Below, one piece after another: positions 33,698-44,368 of a DNA stretch of 64,000 nucleotides. Each line of letters starts with the position of its first letter. The first letter of the stretch is position 1. The notes under the pieces were generated by a model. It ran no database searches. It saw only the letters and a list, made by a program, of their open reading frames with translations, and was not told the origin of the DNA. The stretch is from Urophycis tenuis (taxonomy: Eukaryota > Chordata > Actinopteri > Gadiformes > Phycidae): positions 7,483,879 to 7,547,878 of the forward strand of contig JAXIVH010000020.1 in assembly GCA_036785325.1 (NCBI GenBank), given 5' to 3'. The position numbers were made by a program, and so were the translations under genes.

Positions 33698-34621
33698 CTC
33701 TAACTCTAACCCTAGGGATAACCTCAACCCCAACCCTAACCATAGGCCTAACCTTAGCCCTAACCCTAACTCAACCCTAACACTAACCCTTACCTTGGCC
33801 CTAATCTTAACACTAACCTCAACCCCTAACCTTAGCCTTAACACTAACCCTAACCCCTACTCTAACTCTAACCCTAACCCCTACTCTAACTCTAACCCTA
33901 AGCCTACCCTAACCTCCAACACTAACCCTACCCTAACTCTAACGCTAACCCTAACTCTAACCTTTGCCCTAACTTTAGCCCTAACCCTAGCCTCAGCCAT
34001 AACCCTAACCCTAACCTTAGCCCTAACCCTAACCTTAACCCTAACCCTAACCTTGGCCCTAACCTTAACACTAACCTCAAACCTAACCTTAACCCTAACC
34101 TCAGCCATAACCCTAACCCTAACCTTAGCCCTAACCCTAATTCTAGCCCTAACCCTAATCTTAACCATAACCTTAACCCTAACCTTGGCCCTAACACTTA
34201 ACCTAACCTTATCCATAACACTAACACTAACCTCAACCCTAACCTTAACCCCAATTTCAGCCGTAACCCCAACCCTAACCTTATCCCTAACCTTAAACCT
34301 AACCCTAACCTCAGCCCTAACCTTAACCCTAACCTCAGCCCTCATCTTAACCCTAACCCCTAACCCCTAACCTCTAACCCTAACCCTAACCTTACCCTAA
34401 CCGTAACGCTAACCCTAACCCTTACTCTAACCTTAGCCCTAACCTTAGCCCTAACCGTAACCCTAACCTTAACCCTAACCTTAACCCTAAACCGTAACCT
34501 TATACCTAACCCTAACCTCAGCCCTAACCCTAACCCTAACCGCAACCCCTCCCATTTACTTCAAACCTAACATTAAGGTTAACTGCTAACTCTACCCCTA
34601 AATCTACCCTAACCTTAACCT
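33698..34621 (+). repeat. telomere-like tract T8
   Basis: Long-unit tract as T1. Private variants: ACTAACACTAACCTCAACC near 34220, CCAATTTCAGCC near 34251, and AACATTAAGG in place of AACGTTAAGG near 34569. Confidence 0.93.
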
Positions 34622-35815
34622 ACACTTGACATATTGGAGGAAGAAGACAATTACCCAGCATGCATTTCATCCGGAAAACTTAAAAAAAAAAAAAAACCAT
34701 TACCGAAGTACCTACGGCGAGAATAGACTACCCCAAGAAATTGTTGTTTTGGGTGAGGAAAGTAAGCCATTGAGTCTTCTCTAAGGTCAACTTCCTACAC
34801 AATCTCTGTAGTCGCGCGGTGTATGGGGCACAGGAATTGTTATTAACAGGCTGTTCGGCATGGGGTCCTGGAGGGGCCAGGGAGCCTCTTAAGGGAGGCA
34901 GTGCTTAGTCGCGGCTGGCCTTGGCCTTTCCTACCCTGGGACCGACTGGGAAGGCACCGCTGGTCGGGGCTGGTCTTGGTCTTTCCTAGGTCTGGACACC
35001 CATCGCTGAGGATAGCTGCATTGGGGGACCGTGGAGGCAGTGCTTTGTCACGGCTGGCCTCGGTCCTTCGTGACCCCAGTTTTCTGCTAGTTCATCGGGA
35101 CCCAACAGAGGACAAGAACCAAGCTCCGGCCCTGATTGGCCAAACCAGGGCTACCTAGCGGTGTTAACAACTGGTTTGTGCTGGTCAGGGGGTAAGTATG
35201 TGCCCCCTCCTCTCCATAACCAAAACAATGTATCCTAAAAAGTGTTTTACTTACCTTTACTTACCTCGACGTTACCTCAACAAATGATCACTCCTAAAAA
35301 AGCTTAAACCCAATACCAATTCCATTTCGGAAACGACACACCTTGAGAATTGATCACTCTCGGGGGGGCCTCCCTTGGGTGAGGGTGTATAGTGACAATG
35401 GCCAGAAACACCCTATGATCCCAGGGTCCACTACTGATGACGTGTCCTAATATTTCGATAGCACGTTTATACTAAAATAGAAATGGAAAAGAAAAGTCTC
35501 ACTCCAGCTGTGACTCGTCTTTATTCAAATAAGTAAATATACCAATGCATTGGAAGTACCTTCAATCAAACTAGATTGACCTCCATCTTGGAACAAAGAA
35601 AACCTTTGGGAAAAGGAAAAACAAGTCTATATCTCCAAATCAGCGGTTATATCACAACAAGACAGATAACCATTTCGTTTTACTTCATTCTTGGTAATAT
35701 GGGAAAAGAGAGCTGCGGATGACTAGATATTGGCGAGTGCAACTGCCTTTGATCCCCTATTCAACTACCGAGTCGTTGGATGAGGTGGGGGGGGTCATCG
35801 AGATAACTCTAACGA
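34622..35815 (+). repeat. U segment 8 (13-bp insertion)
   Basis: ZNF143-like site 34652-34669. After CCGGAAAACTT an A14 run replaces the usual sequence (34683-34696). A 13-bp insertion at about 34885-34897 (CCTCTTAAGGGAG) shifts the 108-codon frame, leaving it open only from 34901. Shares GACCTCCATC with U2. Confidence 0.85.
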
Positions 35816-36451
35816 ACCCAACCCTAACCATAGGCCTAACCTTAGCCCTAACCCTAACTCAACGTTAACCTTGACACCAACCTTAGCCCGGACACTAACC
35901 CTTACCTTGGCCTTAACCCTAACCCAACCCTAACCATAGACCTAACCTTAGCCCTAACCCTAACTCAACCCTAACCTTGGCCCCAACCTTAGCCCTGACA
36001 TTAACCCTTACCTTGACCCTAACCTTAGCCCTAACCTTAGCCCCAACCCTAACCCTAACCTTAAACCTAGCCTTAGCCCCAACCCTAACCTTAGCCCTAA
36101 CCCTAACCTTAACCCTAACCCTAAGCCCTAGCCCTAACCCTAACCTTAACCCTAACCTCAACCCTGACCTTGGCCCTAACCCTAACCCAGACCCTAATCC
36201 CTAAACCTAACCCCTAACCCCCTAACCCCTAACCCTATCTCAACCCTAACCTTGGCCCCAACCTTAGCCCTGACATTCACCCTAACCTTGGCCCTAACAC
36301 TTAACCCTAACCTTATCCATAACACTAACCCTAACCTCAACCCTAACCTTAACCTCAGCCATAACCCCAACCCTAACCTCAACCCTAACCTTAAACCTAA
36401 CCCTAACCTCAGCCCTAACCTTAACCCTAACCCCTAAACCTAACCCTAACC
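35816..36451 (+). repeat. telomere-like tract T9, diverged edge copy
   Basis: 636 bp. It starts like a short-unit tract but soon follows its own variant order (GACACCAACCTTAGCCCGG near 35872; CCTTGGCCCCAACCTTAGCC twice, near 35976 and 36250). More canonical AACCCTAACCC than in T1-T8. Probably the oldest or edge unit of the array. Confidence 0.9.
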
Positions 36452-37786
36452 TACACTTGGCGTATTGGAGGAACAAGCCAATTCCCCATTATGCATTTCA
36501 ACCGGAAAACTTTGCGCGCAAAAAAAACCATTACCGAAGTACCTACGGCGAGAATAGACTACCCCAAGAAATTGTTGTTTTGGGTGAGGAAAGTAAGCCA
36601 TTGAGTCTTCTCTAAGGTCAACTTCCTACACAATCTCTGTAGTCGCGCGGTGTATGGGGCACAGGAATTGTTTTTAACAGGCTGTTCGGCATGGGGTCCT
36701 GGAGGGGCCAGGGAGGCAGTGCTTAGTCGCGGCTGGCCTTGGCCTTTCCTACCCTGGGACCGACTGGGAAGGCACCGCTGGACGGGGCTGGTCTTGGTCT
36801 TTCCTAGGTCTGGACACCCATCGCTGAAGACAGCTGCATTGGGGGACCGTGGAGGCAGTGTTTTGTCACGGCTGGCCTCGGTCCTTCGTACCCCCGTTTT
36901 CCTATTAGTTCATCTGGACCCAACAGAGGACAAGAACCAAGCTCCGACCCTGATTGGCCAAACCAGGGCTACCTAGCGGTGTTAACAACTGGTTTGTGCT
37001 GGTCAGGAGGTAAGTATGTGCCCCCCTTCTTGTTCTCCATAACTAAAACAATGTATCCTAAAAAGTGTTTTACTTACCTTTACTTACCTCGAGGTTACCT
37101 CGACAAATGAGCACTCCTAAAAAAGTTTGGAATAGAATAGAATAGAAAATACTTTATTAATCCCAAGCTGGGAAATTGCAAAATTGTTTAAACCCAATAC
37201 CAATTCCATTTCGGAACCGACACACCTTGAGAATTGATCACTCTCGGGGGGGCCTCCCTTGGGTGAGGGTGTATAGTGACAATGGCCAGAAACACCCTAT
37301 GATCCCAGGGTCCACTACTGATGACGTGTCCTAATATTTCGATAGCACGTTTATACTAAAATAGAAATGGAAAAGAAAAGTCTCACTCCAGCTGTGACTC
37401 CTCTTTATTCAAATAAATAAATATACCAATGCATTGAAGTATTTTCAATCAAACCAGATTGACCTTCATCTTGGAACAAAGAAAACCTTTGGGAAAAGAA
37501 AAACAAGTCCATATTCCAAAATCAGCGGTTATATCACAAAAAGACAAACAACCATCCCATTTACTCCATTCTTGGTTACAAAGAAAACCATCAAGTCTAT
37601 ATCTTCAAATCAGCGGTTATATCACAACAAGACAGATAACCATTTCATTTTACTTCATTCTTAGTGATATGGGAAAAGAGAGCTGCGGATGACTAGATAT
37701 TGGCGTGCGCAACTGCCTTTGATCCCCCATTCAACTACCCAGTCGTTGGATGAGGTGGGGGGGATCATCGAGATAACTTAAAATGA
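36452..37786 (+). repeat. U segment 9, diverged edge copy
   Basis: Most diverged U segment. The ZNF143-like site is altered (CCCCATTATGCATTTCA) and followed by ACCGGAAAAC and GCGCGCAAAA. The open stretch is 36650-36976 with many replacements. A 57-bp LINE tail is inserted at 37129-37185. An ~88-bp tandem duplication covers CAGCGGTTATATCAC at 37523 and 37611. Ends with the poly-G run and GAACC, leading directly into canonical telomeric repeats. Confidence 0.85.
37129..37185 (-). mobile_element. 57-bp LINE/SINE 3'-tail insertion
   Basis: A tail-only insertion with 4-bp target-site duplication GTTT (37125-37128 and 37186-37189); the other U copies keep the empty site (AAAAAAGTTTAAACCC near 28252). 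On the minus strand it reads GCAATTTCCCAGCTTGGGAT, TAATAAAGTATTTTC and (TATTC)n, the 3' terminus shared by fish L2/Rex-like LINEs and their SINEs. It retains only the reverse-transcription start region. Confidence 0.85.
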
Positions 37787-37895
37787 ACCTAACCCTAACC
37801 CTAACCCCTAACCCTAACCCTAACCCTAACCCCTAACCCCTAACCCTAACCCTAACCCCTAACCCTAACCCTAACCCTAACCCCTAACCCTAACC

Positions 37896-37929
<34 letters not shown>

Positions 37930-37937
37930 TCCCTTAA
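37787..37937 (+). repeat. near-canonical interstitial telomeric repeat (CCCTAA)n
   Basis: About 150 bp of CCCTAA with scattered extra C (CCCCTAA) and few other changes, far purer than T1-T9. The C-rich strand is the plus strand, the orientation expected if a chromosome end lay, or once lay, to the left. It directly follows U9. Confidence 0.95.
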
Positions 37938-38176
37938 CCCAATTTGTTCCCCAGCCCTAACCCTAACCCAATTTGGCCCTAGCCCTAAACCTAAACCCAA
38001 TTTGGTCTCTAATCATCCCTAAACCTAACCCAATTTTGCCCCTATACCTAAACCTAACCCAATTTGGGCCCCTAATCCTAAACCTAATTCTTAAGCCTAG
38101 CCCAATTTGTGGCCCTAACCCTAACCCCTCTATCTAAGCCTAATTTGGTTCCCCAACCCCACCCTTAAGCCCAAAC
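37938..38176 (+). repeat. degenerate ~29-bp CCCAATTTGG telomere-derived repeat
   Basis: CCCAATTTG(G) occurs at 37938, 37967, 37996, 38029, 38058 and 38101, with a diverged GCCTAATTTGG near 38138. Spacings are 29, 29, 33, 29 and 43 bp. The intervals are filled by variants of CCCTAA. This looks like a secondary tandem repeat grown from telomeric sequence. Confidence 0.8.
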
Positions 38177-38425
38177 CCTGACCATAAAATGGCTAGTTTT
38201 GCCATTTAGTATTATTTAGGATTTTGGATTTATATTTGTTTTGTTATTTTGTAAGTTGTGGTGAAGACAATAAAGCCCCACTACTTTTCAACGGCATTGC
38301 CACCCCTCGTGTTTGTCTACACGGTCCAGGCCAGAGAGTCCACATCCCAATACGTGGGGTGATCAAGTCGGTCCCTCACAATGACATTTTTGGAAATTTC
38401 TGGAAATAAAACCTCCCACCGGTGG
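38177..38425 (+). other. single-copy stretch with poly(A)-signal-like site
   Basis: AT-rich DNA (TTTGTTTTGTTATTTTG) is followed by AATAAA at 38279-38284 and, ~35 bp on, a GT-rich CGTGTTTGTC. This order suits a plus-strand 3' end of a gene or of a retroelement LTR. No coding frame reaches it that I would trust, and no LTR partner is seen. The weak minus-strand frame 38317-38688 has no recognisable content. Confidence 0.35.
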
Positions 38426-38440
38426 CCACCAGATGGAGCC
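38426..38440 (+). promoter_or_regulatory. CTCF-like core motif
   Basis: CCACCAGATGGAGCC matches the CTCF core as I remember it (CCASYAGRKGGCRS) except for A in place of C after the GG. The same mismatch is present in the eight motifs of the M modules. Confidence 0.35.
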
Positions 38441-38491
38441 ATCCCTTTTGATCCTCCCCGATCCTTTTTGGTCGATCCCAGGGTTGCGCAA

Positions 38492-38555
38492 TAGGGACTT
38501 GGGGGGGGGGGGGGGTCGTTCGCCTTCTTCAGGCAAACTCTCCGCCAAGTCCCTA
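38492..38555. other. inverted repeat enclosing a G15 run
   Basis: TAGGGACTTGG (38492-38502) and its exact complement CCAAGTCCCTA (38545-38555) could form an 11-bp stem. The intervening DNA includes most of a run of 15 G (38501-38515). Function unknown. Confidence 0.6.
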
Positions 38556-38559
38556 AACT

Positions 38560-38745
38560 CACGCTAACCGACCAATGGTTGACCAAAGCTGAGCAGAGTT
38601 GAGCAGCGATCGGCCAATGGCGGAGCGATGCTGAGCAGAGCTCGGCGCTCAACGGACCAATCGCTGAGCGAGGATCGGAATACGTCACCTAATGTTTTTA
38701 CGACTCATACGTAGTCACGGTCATTGCTGTCCACTGCCAACGGAG
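38560..38745 (+). promoter_or_regulatory. promoter-like cluster: three CCAAT boxes and a CRE-like site
   Basis: CCAAT at 38572, 38614 and 38657, each in an NF-Y-type context (GACCAATGG, GGCCAATGG, GACCAATCG) and spaced 42-43 bp, about four helical turns. TACGTCAC at 38681 is CRE/ATF-like. The region is rich in GAGCAG and CpG. Downstream, GATTCGACTAAG/GTGAAT (near 38755) could be a first-exon donor. It lies ~120 bp left of the first array B monomer and points the same way as the exon blocks. It could also fire leftward into the telomeric repeat. Activity is inferred. Confidence 0.4.
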
Positions 38746-38860
38746 GATTCGACTAAGGTGAATTTGATGATCTTCATCCTTTGCGAGTTAATAATTCGAC
38801 TTTTCGTTAAGGTATGTATTTAGCTGTATCGATTTCGTAGAAAGAGAAACGATTCCGTTG
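38746..38860 (+). other. transition into array B
   Basis: No gene is seen. CGTTAAGGTATGTATTTAGCTG (38805-38826) resembles the monomer piece CGTTGAAGGTATGTTTTTAGCTG, so a remnant of an older monomer, or the sequence from which the satellite grew, lies here next to the promoter-like cluster. Confidence 0.5.
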
Positions 38861-39264
38861 ACGTTGAAGCTATGTTTTTAGCTGCTGGGTAGACTTCATT
38901 CAAACTATCGCCGTTTTGTCTGTGAGCAAGCATATGACTCGTGGATGATCTCCTTTTAATCGTGGCAATCTAAGCTTTCCAACGGCGTATGGCAAGACTA
39001 TATTCACTAAAGGGTCGTTGAAATACTAAGCTAATTAATTTGTGTTCTGTAAGGAAAGATTGATGTTAATTGAAACGTTGAAGGTATGTCTTTAGCTGCT
39101 GTGTAGACTTCAGTCAACCTGACGCAGATTTGTCTGTGAGCAACCAAATTGCTCGGAGATGGGCTCATTTTAAACGGGGAAATCTAAGCTTTCCAACGAC
39201 GTATGGCATGACTATATTTGCCCATGGGTCGTCGAAATAATAAGCTGATTCATGTGTGTTCTGT
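38861..39264 (+). repeat. 214-bp satellite, decayed left edge of array B
   Basis: The first monomer is clearly diverged (AAGCTATG; CAAACTATCGCCG; GAGCAAGCATATGACTCG; TCCTTTTAATCGTGGC) but becomes standard from AAGCTTTCCAACGGC near 38972. Diverged edge monomers are usual where unequal exchange no longer homogenises. Confidence 0.92.
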
Positions 39265-39965
39265 TGGCTGTGGAAAGAAAATAGCACACAAGTCATACCA
39301 AGTCACCTTTATTTTTCAGTGATAAACATTAATAAATAAACAGTATGGACATTGTATAAACAGTTGTATAAAAAGTGTAAACGGTATGAACAGTGTTCTT
39401 ATAAAAGATATCAATATCAATACTGATCACGTGTGTATTTTATATTTCCAGGTTATTTGTTGATGAGCCAGAGCCTGTGACTCCCACCAACCGGCCCGTT
39501 CAGCCCACTGCGTTGTCGTCCTCCACCCGGCCGAAGCCTCCTGCGCCCACCCGCCTCCAGCCGAGGCCTCCTGCTGCGTCAGCCTGTGGCCCGCCCGCCC
39601 CCTGTGTCGGCAGCACCCATACCGCTGGTCCTCCCCGCACAGCCACAGGCCCCCTCCGTCCTGCTTCGTGGGCCATCCTGCAGCTGTCTCTGCAGTCATC
39701 GTGTGTCAAAACCATTCAAACTTGTATATGGTAACATTTCAAAATGACACCAGCATAAATGAGGACCTTGCAATAGGTTGTGTGTTACAGGACCCCCCTG
39801 GCATACAGCTGTATGTCTCTGTGAAGGTGGTTGTGAAGAACTGCATCCGGCTGAACAAGTACAAGTGCCGGCGAGGCAGCAACTCTCTCGAGGGGTTGCA
39901 CGCCCACCTGGTTAACGCCATCCCTTCACAGCGATATGGGATCATGCCGTTCCAAGTAAGTGATT

Positions 39966-40022
<57 letters not shown>

Positions 40023-40270
40023 GCGCGCGCGCATATATACACACACACACACACTCGCATATATACACACACATATATATATATACTTAAACATAGCTGA
40101 CCCTTTTTTTCCCCCTTCTCGGGGATTATGCTCCCAGTTTTGATCTCGGACGTCTGGTCACTTATAGCATATAATAATATTCTATTACTGTTAAGCCAAC
40201 TATGAATAATAAAACAGGCCAAAACATGTGTCCTTTATCATAGCTACACGTATTACAAAAAAAACGTGTG
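39265..40270 (+). pseudogene. captured exon block, copy 6 (reading frame open)
   Basis: Exon-like segment 39452-39955, intact acceptor and donor. It carries CAG, six C, CGA and TAT, the same combination as copy 2, and a long (CG)n tract. It is the first exon copy downstream of the promoter-like cluster, ~0.8 kb away on the same strand, so it is the best candidate of all 14 to be spliced into a transcript. ACGTGTG replaces ACGCGTG at its right end. Confidence 0.72.
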
Positions 40271-40681
40271 AATTGAAAAGTTGAAGGTATGTTTTTAGCT
40301 GCTGGGTAGACTTCAGTCAACCTGACGCAGTTTTGTCTGTGAGCAACCAAATTGCTCGCGGATGGGCTCATTTTAAGCGGGGAAATCTAAGCTTTCCAAC
40401 GGCGTATGGCAAGACTATATTCACTAAAGGGTCGTTGAAATACTAAGCTAATTAATTTGTGTTCTGTAAGGAAAGATTGATGTTAATTGAAACGTTGAAG
40501 GTATGTCTTTAGCTGCTGTGTAGACTTCAGTCAACCTGACGCAGATTTGTCTGTGAGCAACCAAATTGCTCGGAGATGGGCTCATTTTAAACGGGGAAAT
40601 CTAAGCTTTCCAACGACGTATGGCATGACTATATTTGCCCATGGGTCGTCGAAATAATAAGCTGATTCATGTGTGTTCTGT
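40271..40681 (+). repeat. 214-bp satellite monomers, array B segment 2
   Basis: Just under two monomers (411 bp), giving the second shortest block-to-block distance (1417 bp). Confidence 0.97.
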
Positions 40682-41382
40682 TGGCTGTGGAAAGAAAATA
40701 GCACACAAGTCATACCAAGTCACCTTTATTTTTCAGTGATAAACATTAATAAATAAACAGTATGGACATTGTATAAACAGTTGTATAAAAAGTGTAAACG
40801 GTATGAACAGTGTTCTTATAAAAGATATCAATATCAATACTGATCACGTGTGTATTTTATATTTCCAGGTTATTTGTTGATGAGCCAGAGCCTGTGACTC
40901 CCACCAACCGGCCCGTTCAGCCCACTGCGTTGTCGTCCTCCACCCGGCCGAAGCCTCCTGCGCCCACCCGCCTCCAGCCGAGGCCTCCTGCTGCGTCAGC
41001 CTGTGGCCCGCCCGCCCCCTGTGTCGGCAGCACCCATACCGCTGGTCCTCCCCGCACAGCCACAGGCCCCCTCCGTCCTGCTTCGTGGGCCATCCTGCAG
41101 CTGTCTCTGCAGTCATCGTGTGTCAAAACCATTCAAACTTGTATATGGTAACATTTCAAAATGACACCAGCATAAATGAGGACCTTGCAATAGGTTGTGT
41201 GTTACATGACCCCCCTGGCATACAGCTGTATGTCTCTGTGAAGGTGGTTGTGAAGAACTGCATCCGGCTGAACAAGTACAAGTGCCGGTGAGGCAGCAAC
41301 TCTCTCGAGGGGTTGCACGCCCACCTGGTTAACGCCATCCCTTCACAGCGATGTGGGATCATGCCGTTCCAAGTAAGTGATT

Positions 41383-41439
<57 letters not shown>

Positions 41440-41681
41440 GCGCATATATACACACACACACACACACATATATACACACACATATATATATATATACTTA
41501 AACATAGCTGACCCTTTTTTTCCCCCTTCTCGGGGATTATGCTCCCAGTTTTGATCTCGGACGTCTGGTCACTTATAGCATATAATAATATTCTATTACT
41601 GTTAAGCCAACTATGAATAATAAAACAGGCCAAAACATGTGTCCTTTATCATAGCTACACGTATTACAAAAAAAACGCGTG
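40682..41681 (+). pseudogene. captured exon block, copy 7 (nonsense)
   Basis: Exon-like segment 40869-41372. CAT, TGT and TGA variants. The dinucleotide tract has a long CA run, (CG)3 and the extra (TA) seen also in copy 8; copies 7 and 8 look like sisters. Confidence 0.75.
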
Positions 41682-43376
41682 AATTGAAAAGTTGAAGGTA
41701 TGTTTTTAGCTGCTGGGTAGACTTCAGTCAACCTGACGCAGTTTTGTCTGTGAGCAACCAAATTGCTCGCGGATGGGCTCATTTTAAGCGGGGAAATCTA
41801 AGGTTCCCAACGGCGTATGGCAAGACTATATTGAGTCATGGGTCGTTGAAATACTAAGCTAATTAATTTCTGTTCTTTATTGAAAGATTGATCTTAATTT
41901 AAACGTTGAACGTATGTTTTTAGCTGCTGGGTAGACTTCATTCAACCTGACGCAGTTTAGTCTGTGATCAACCAGACTGCTCGCGGATGGGCTCATTTTA
42001 AGCGGGGAAATCTAAGCTTTCCAACGGCGTATGGCAAGACTATATTGACTCATGGGTCGTTGAAATACTAAGCTAATTAATTTGTGTTCTGTAAGGAAAG
42101 ATTGATGTTAATTGAAACGTTGAAGGTATGTTTTTAGCTGCTGGGTAGACTTCATTCAACCTGACGCAGTTTAGTCTGTGATCAACCAGACTGCTCGCGG
42201 ATGGGCTCATTTTAAGCGGGGAAATCTAAGCTTTCCAACGGCGTATGTCAAGACTATATTGACTCATGGGTCGTTGAAATACTAAGCTAATTAATTTGTG
42301 TTCTGTAAGGAAAGATTGATGTTAATTGAAACGTTGAAGGTATGTTTTTAGCTGCTGGGTAGACTTCAGTCAACCTGACGCAGTTTAGTCTCTGAGCAAC
42401 CAAATTGCTCGGGGATGGGCTCATTATAAGCGGGGAAATCTAAGCTTTCCAACGGCCTATGGCAAGACTATATTCACCAAAGGGTCGTTGAAATACTAAG
42501 CTAATTAATTTGTGTTCTGTAAGGAAAGATTGATGTTAATTGAAACGTTAAAGGTATGTTTTTAGCTGCTGGGTAGACTTCATTCAACCTGACGCAGTTT
42601 AGTCTGTGATCAACCAGACTGCTCGGGGATGGGCTCATTTTAAGCGGGGAAATCTAAGCTTTCCAACGGCGTATGGCAAGACTATATTGACTCATGGGTC
42701 ATTGAAATACTAAGCTAATTAATTTGTGTTCTGTAAGGAAAGATTGATGTTAATTGAAACGTTGAAGGTATGTTTTTAGCTGCTGGGTAGACTTCAGTCA
42801 ACCTGACGCAGTTTAGTCTGTGATGAACCAGACTGCTCGCGGATGGGCTCATTTTAATCGGGGAAATCTAAGCTTTCCAACGGCGTATGGCAAGACTATA
42901 TTGACTCATGGGTCGTTGAAATACTAAGCTAATTAATTTGTGTTCTGTAAGGAAAGATTGATGTTAATTGAAACGTTGAAGGTATGTTTTTAGCTGCTGG
43001 GTAGACTTCAGTCAACCTGACGCAGTTTAGTCTGTGATCAACCAGACTGCTCGCGGATGGGCTCATTTTAAGCGGGGAAATCTAAGCTTTCCAACGGCGT
43101 ATGGCAAGACTATATTCACTAAAGGGTCGTTGAAATACTAAGCTAATTCTTTTGTGTTCTGTAAGGAAAGATTGATGTTAATTGAAACGTTGAAGGTATG
43201 TCTTTAGCTGCTGTGTAGACTTCAGTCAACCTGACGCAGATTTGTCTGTGAGCAACCAAATTGCTCGGAGATGGGCTCATTTTAAACGGGGAAATCTATG
43301 CTTTCCAACAACGTATGGCATGACTATATTTGCCCATGGGTCGTCGAAATAATAAGCTGATTCATGTGTGTTCTGT
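41682..43376 (+). repeat. 214-bp satellite monomers, array B segment 3
   Basis: About 8 monomers. It includes GCTAATTCTTTTGTG near 43144, a rare variant otherwise seen only near 2107 in array A. Private variants are TTTAATCGGGG near 42853 and GCGTATGTCAAG near 42241. Confidence 0.97.
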
Positions 43377-44077
43377 TGGCTGTGGAAAGAAAATAGCACA
43401 CAAGTCATACCAAGTCACCTTTATTTTTCAGTGATAAACATTAATAAATAAACAGTATGGACATTGTATAAACAGTTGTATAAAAAGTGTAAACGGTATG
43501 AACAGTGTTCTTATAAAAGATATCAATATCAATACTGATCACGTGTGTATTTTATATTTCCAGGTTATTTGTTGATGAGCCAGAGCCTGTGACTCCCACC
43601 AACCGGCCCGTTCAGCCCACTGCGTTGTCGTCCTCCACCCGGCCGAAGCCTCCTGCGCCCACCCGCCTCCAGCCGAGGCCTCCTGCTGCGTCAGCCTGTG
43701 GCCCGCCCGCCCCCTGTGTCGGCAGCACCCATACCGCTGGTCCTCCCCGCACAGCCACAGGCCCCCTCCGTCCTGCTTCGTGGGCCATCCTGCAGCTGTC
43801 TCTGCAGTCATCGTGTGTCAAAACCATTCAAACTTGTATATGGTAACATTTCAAAATGACACCAGCATAAATGAGGACCTTGCAATAGGTTGTGTGTTAC
43901 ATGACCCCCCTGGCATACAGCTGTATGTCTCTGTGAAGGTGGTTGTGAAGAACTGCATCCGGCTGAACAAGTACAAGTGCCGGTGAGGCAGCAACTCTCT
44001 CGAGGGGTTGCACGCCCACCTGGTTAACGCCATCCCTTCACAGCGATGTGGGATCATGCCGTTCCAAGTAAGTGATT

Positions 44078-44126
<49 letters not shown>

Positions 44127-44368
44127 GCGCATATATACACACACACACACACACATATATACACACACATATATATATATATACTTAAACATAGCTGACC
44201 CTTTTTTTCCCCCTTCTCGGGGATTATGCTCCCAGTTTTGATCTCGGACGTCTGGTCACTTATAGCATATAATAATATTCTATTACTGTTAAGCCAACTA
44301 TGAATAATAAAACAGGCCAAAACATGTGTCCTTTATCATAGCTACACGTATTACAAAAAAAACGCGTG
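43377..44368 (+). pseudogene. captured exon block, copy 8 (nonsense)
   Basis: Exon-like segment 43564-44067, with the CAT/TGT/TGA haplotype. Tract structure as in copy 7. The preceding edge monomer has CCAACAACGTATGGCATG rather than CCAACGACGTATGGCATG. Confidence 0.75.

Noticed and set aside
38317..38688. 123-codon minus-strand frame
   Set aside because: It crosses the G15 run and the CCAAT cluster, has low-complexity proline runs and no recognisable domain.
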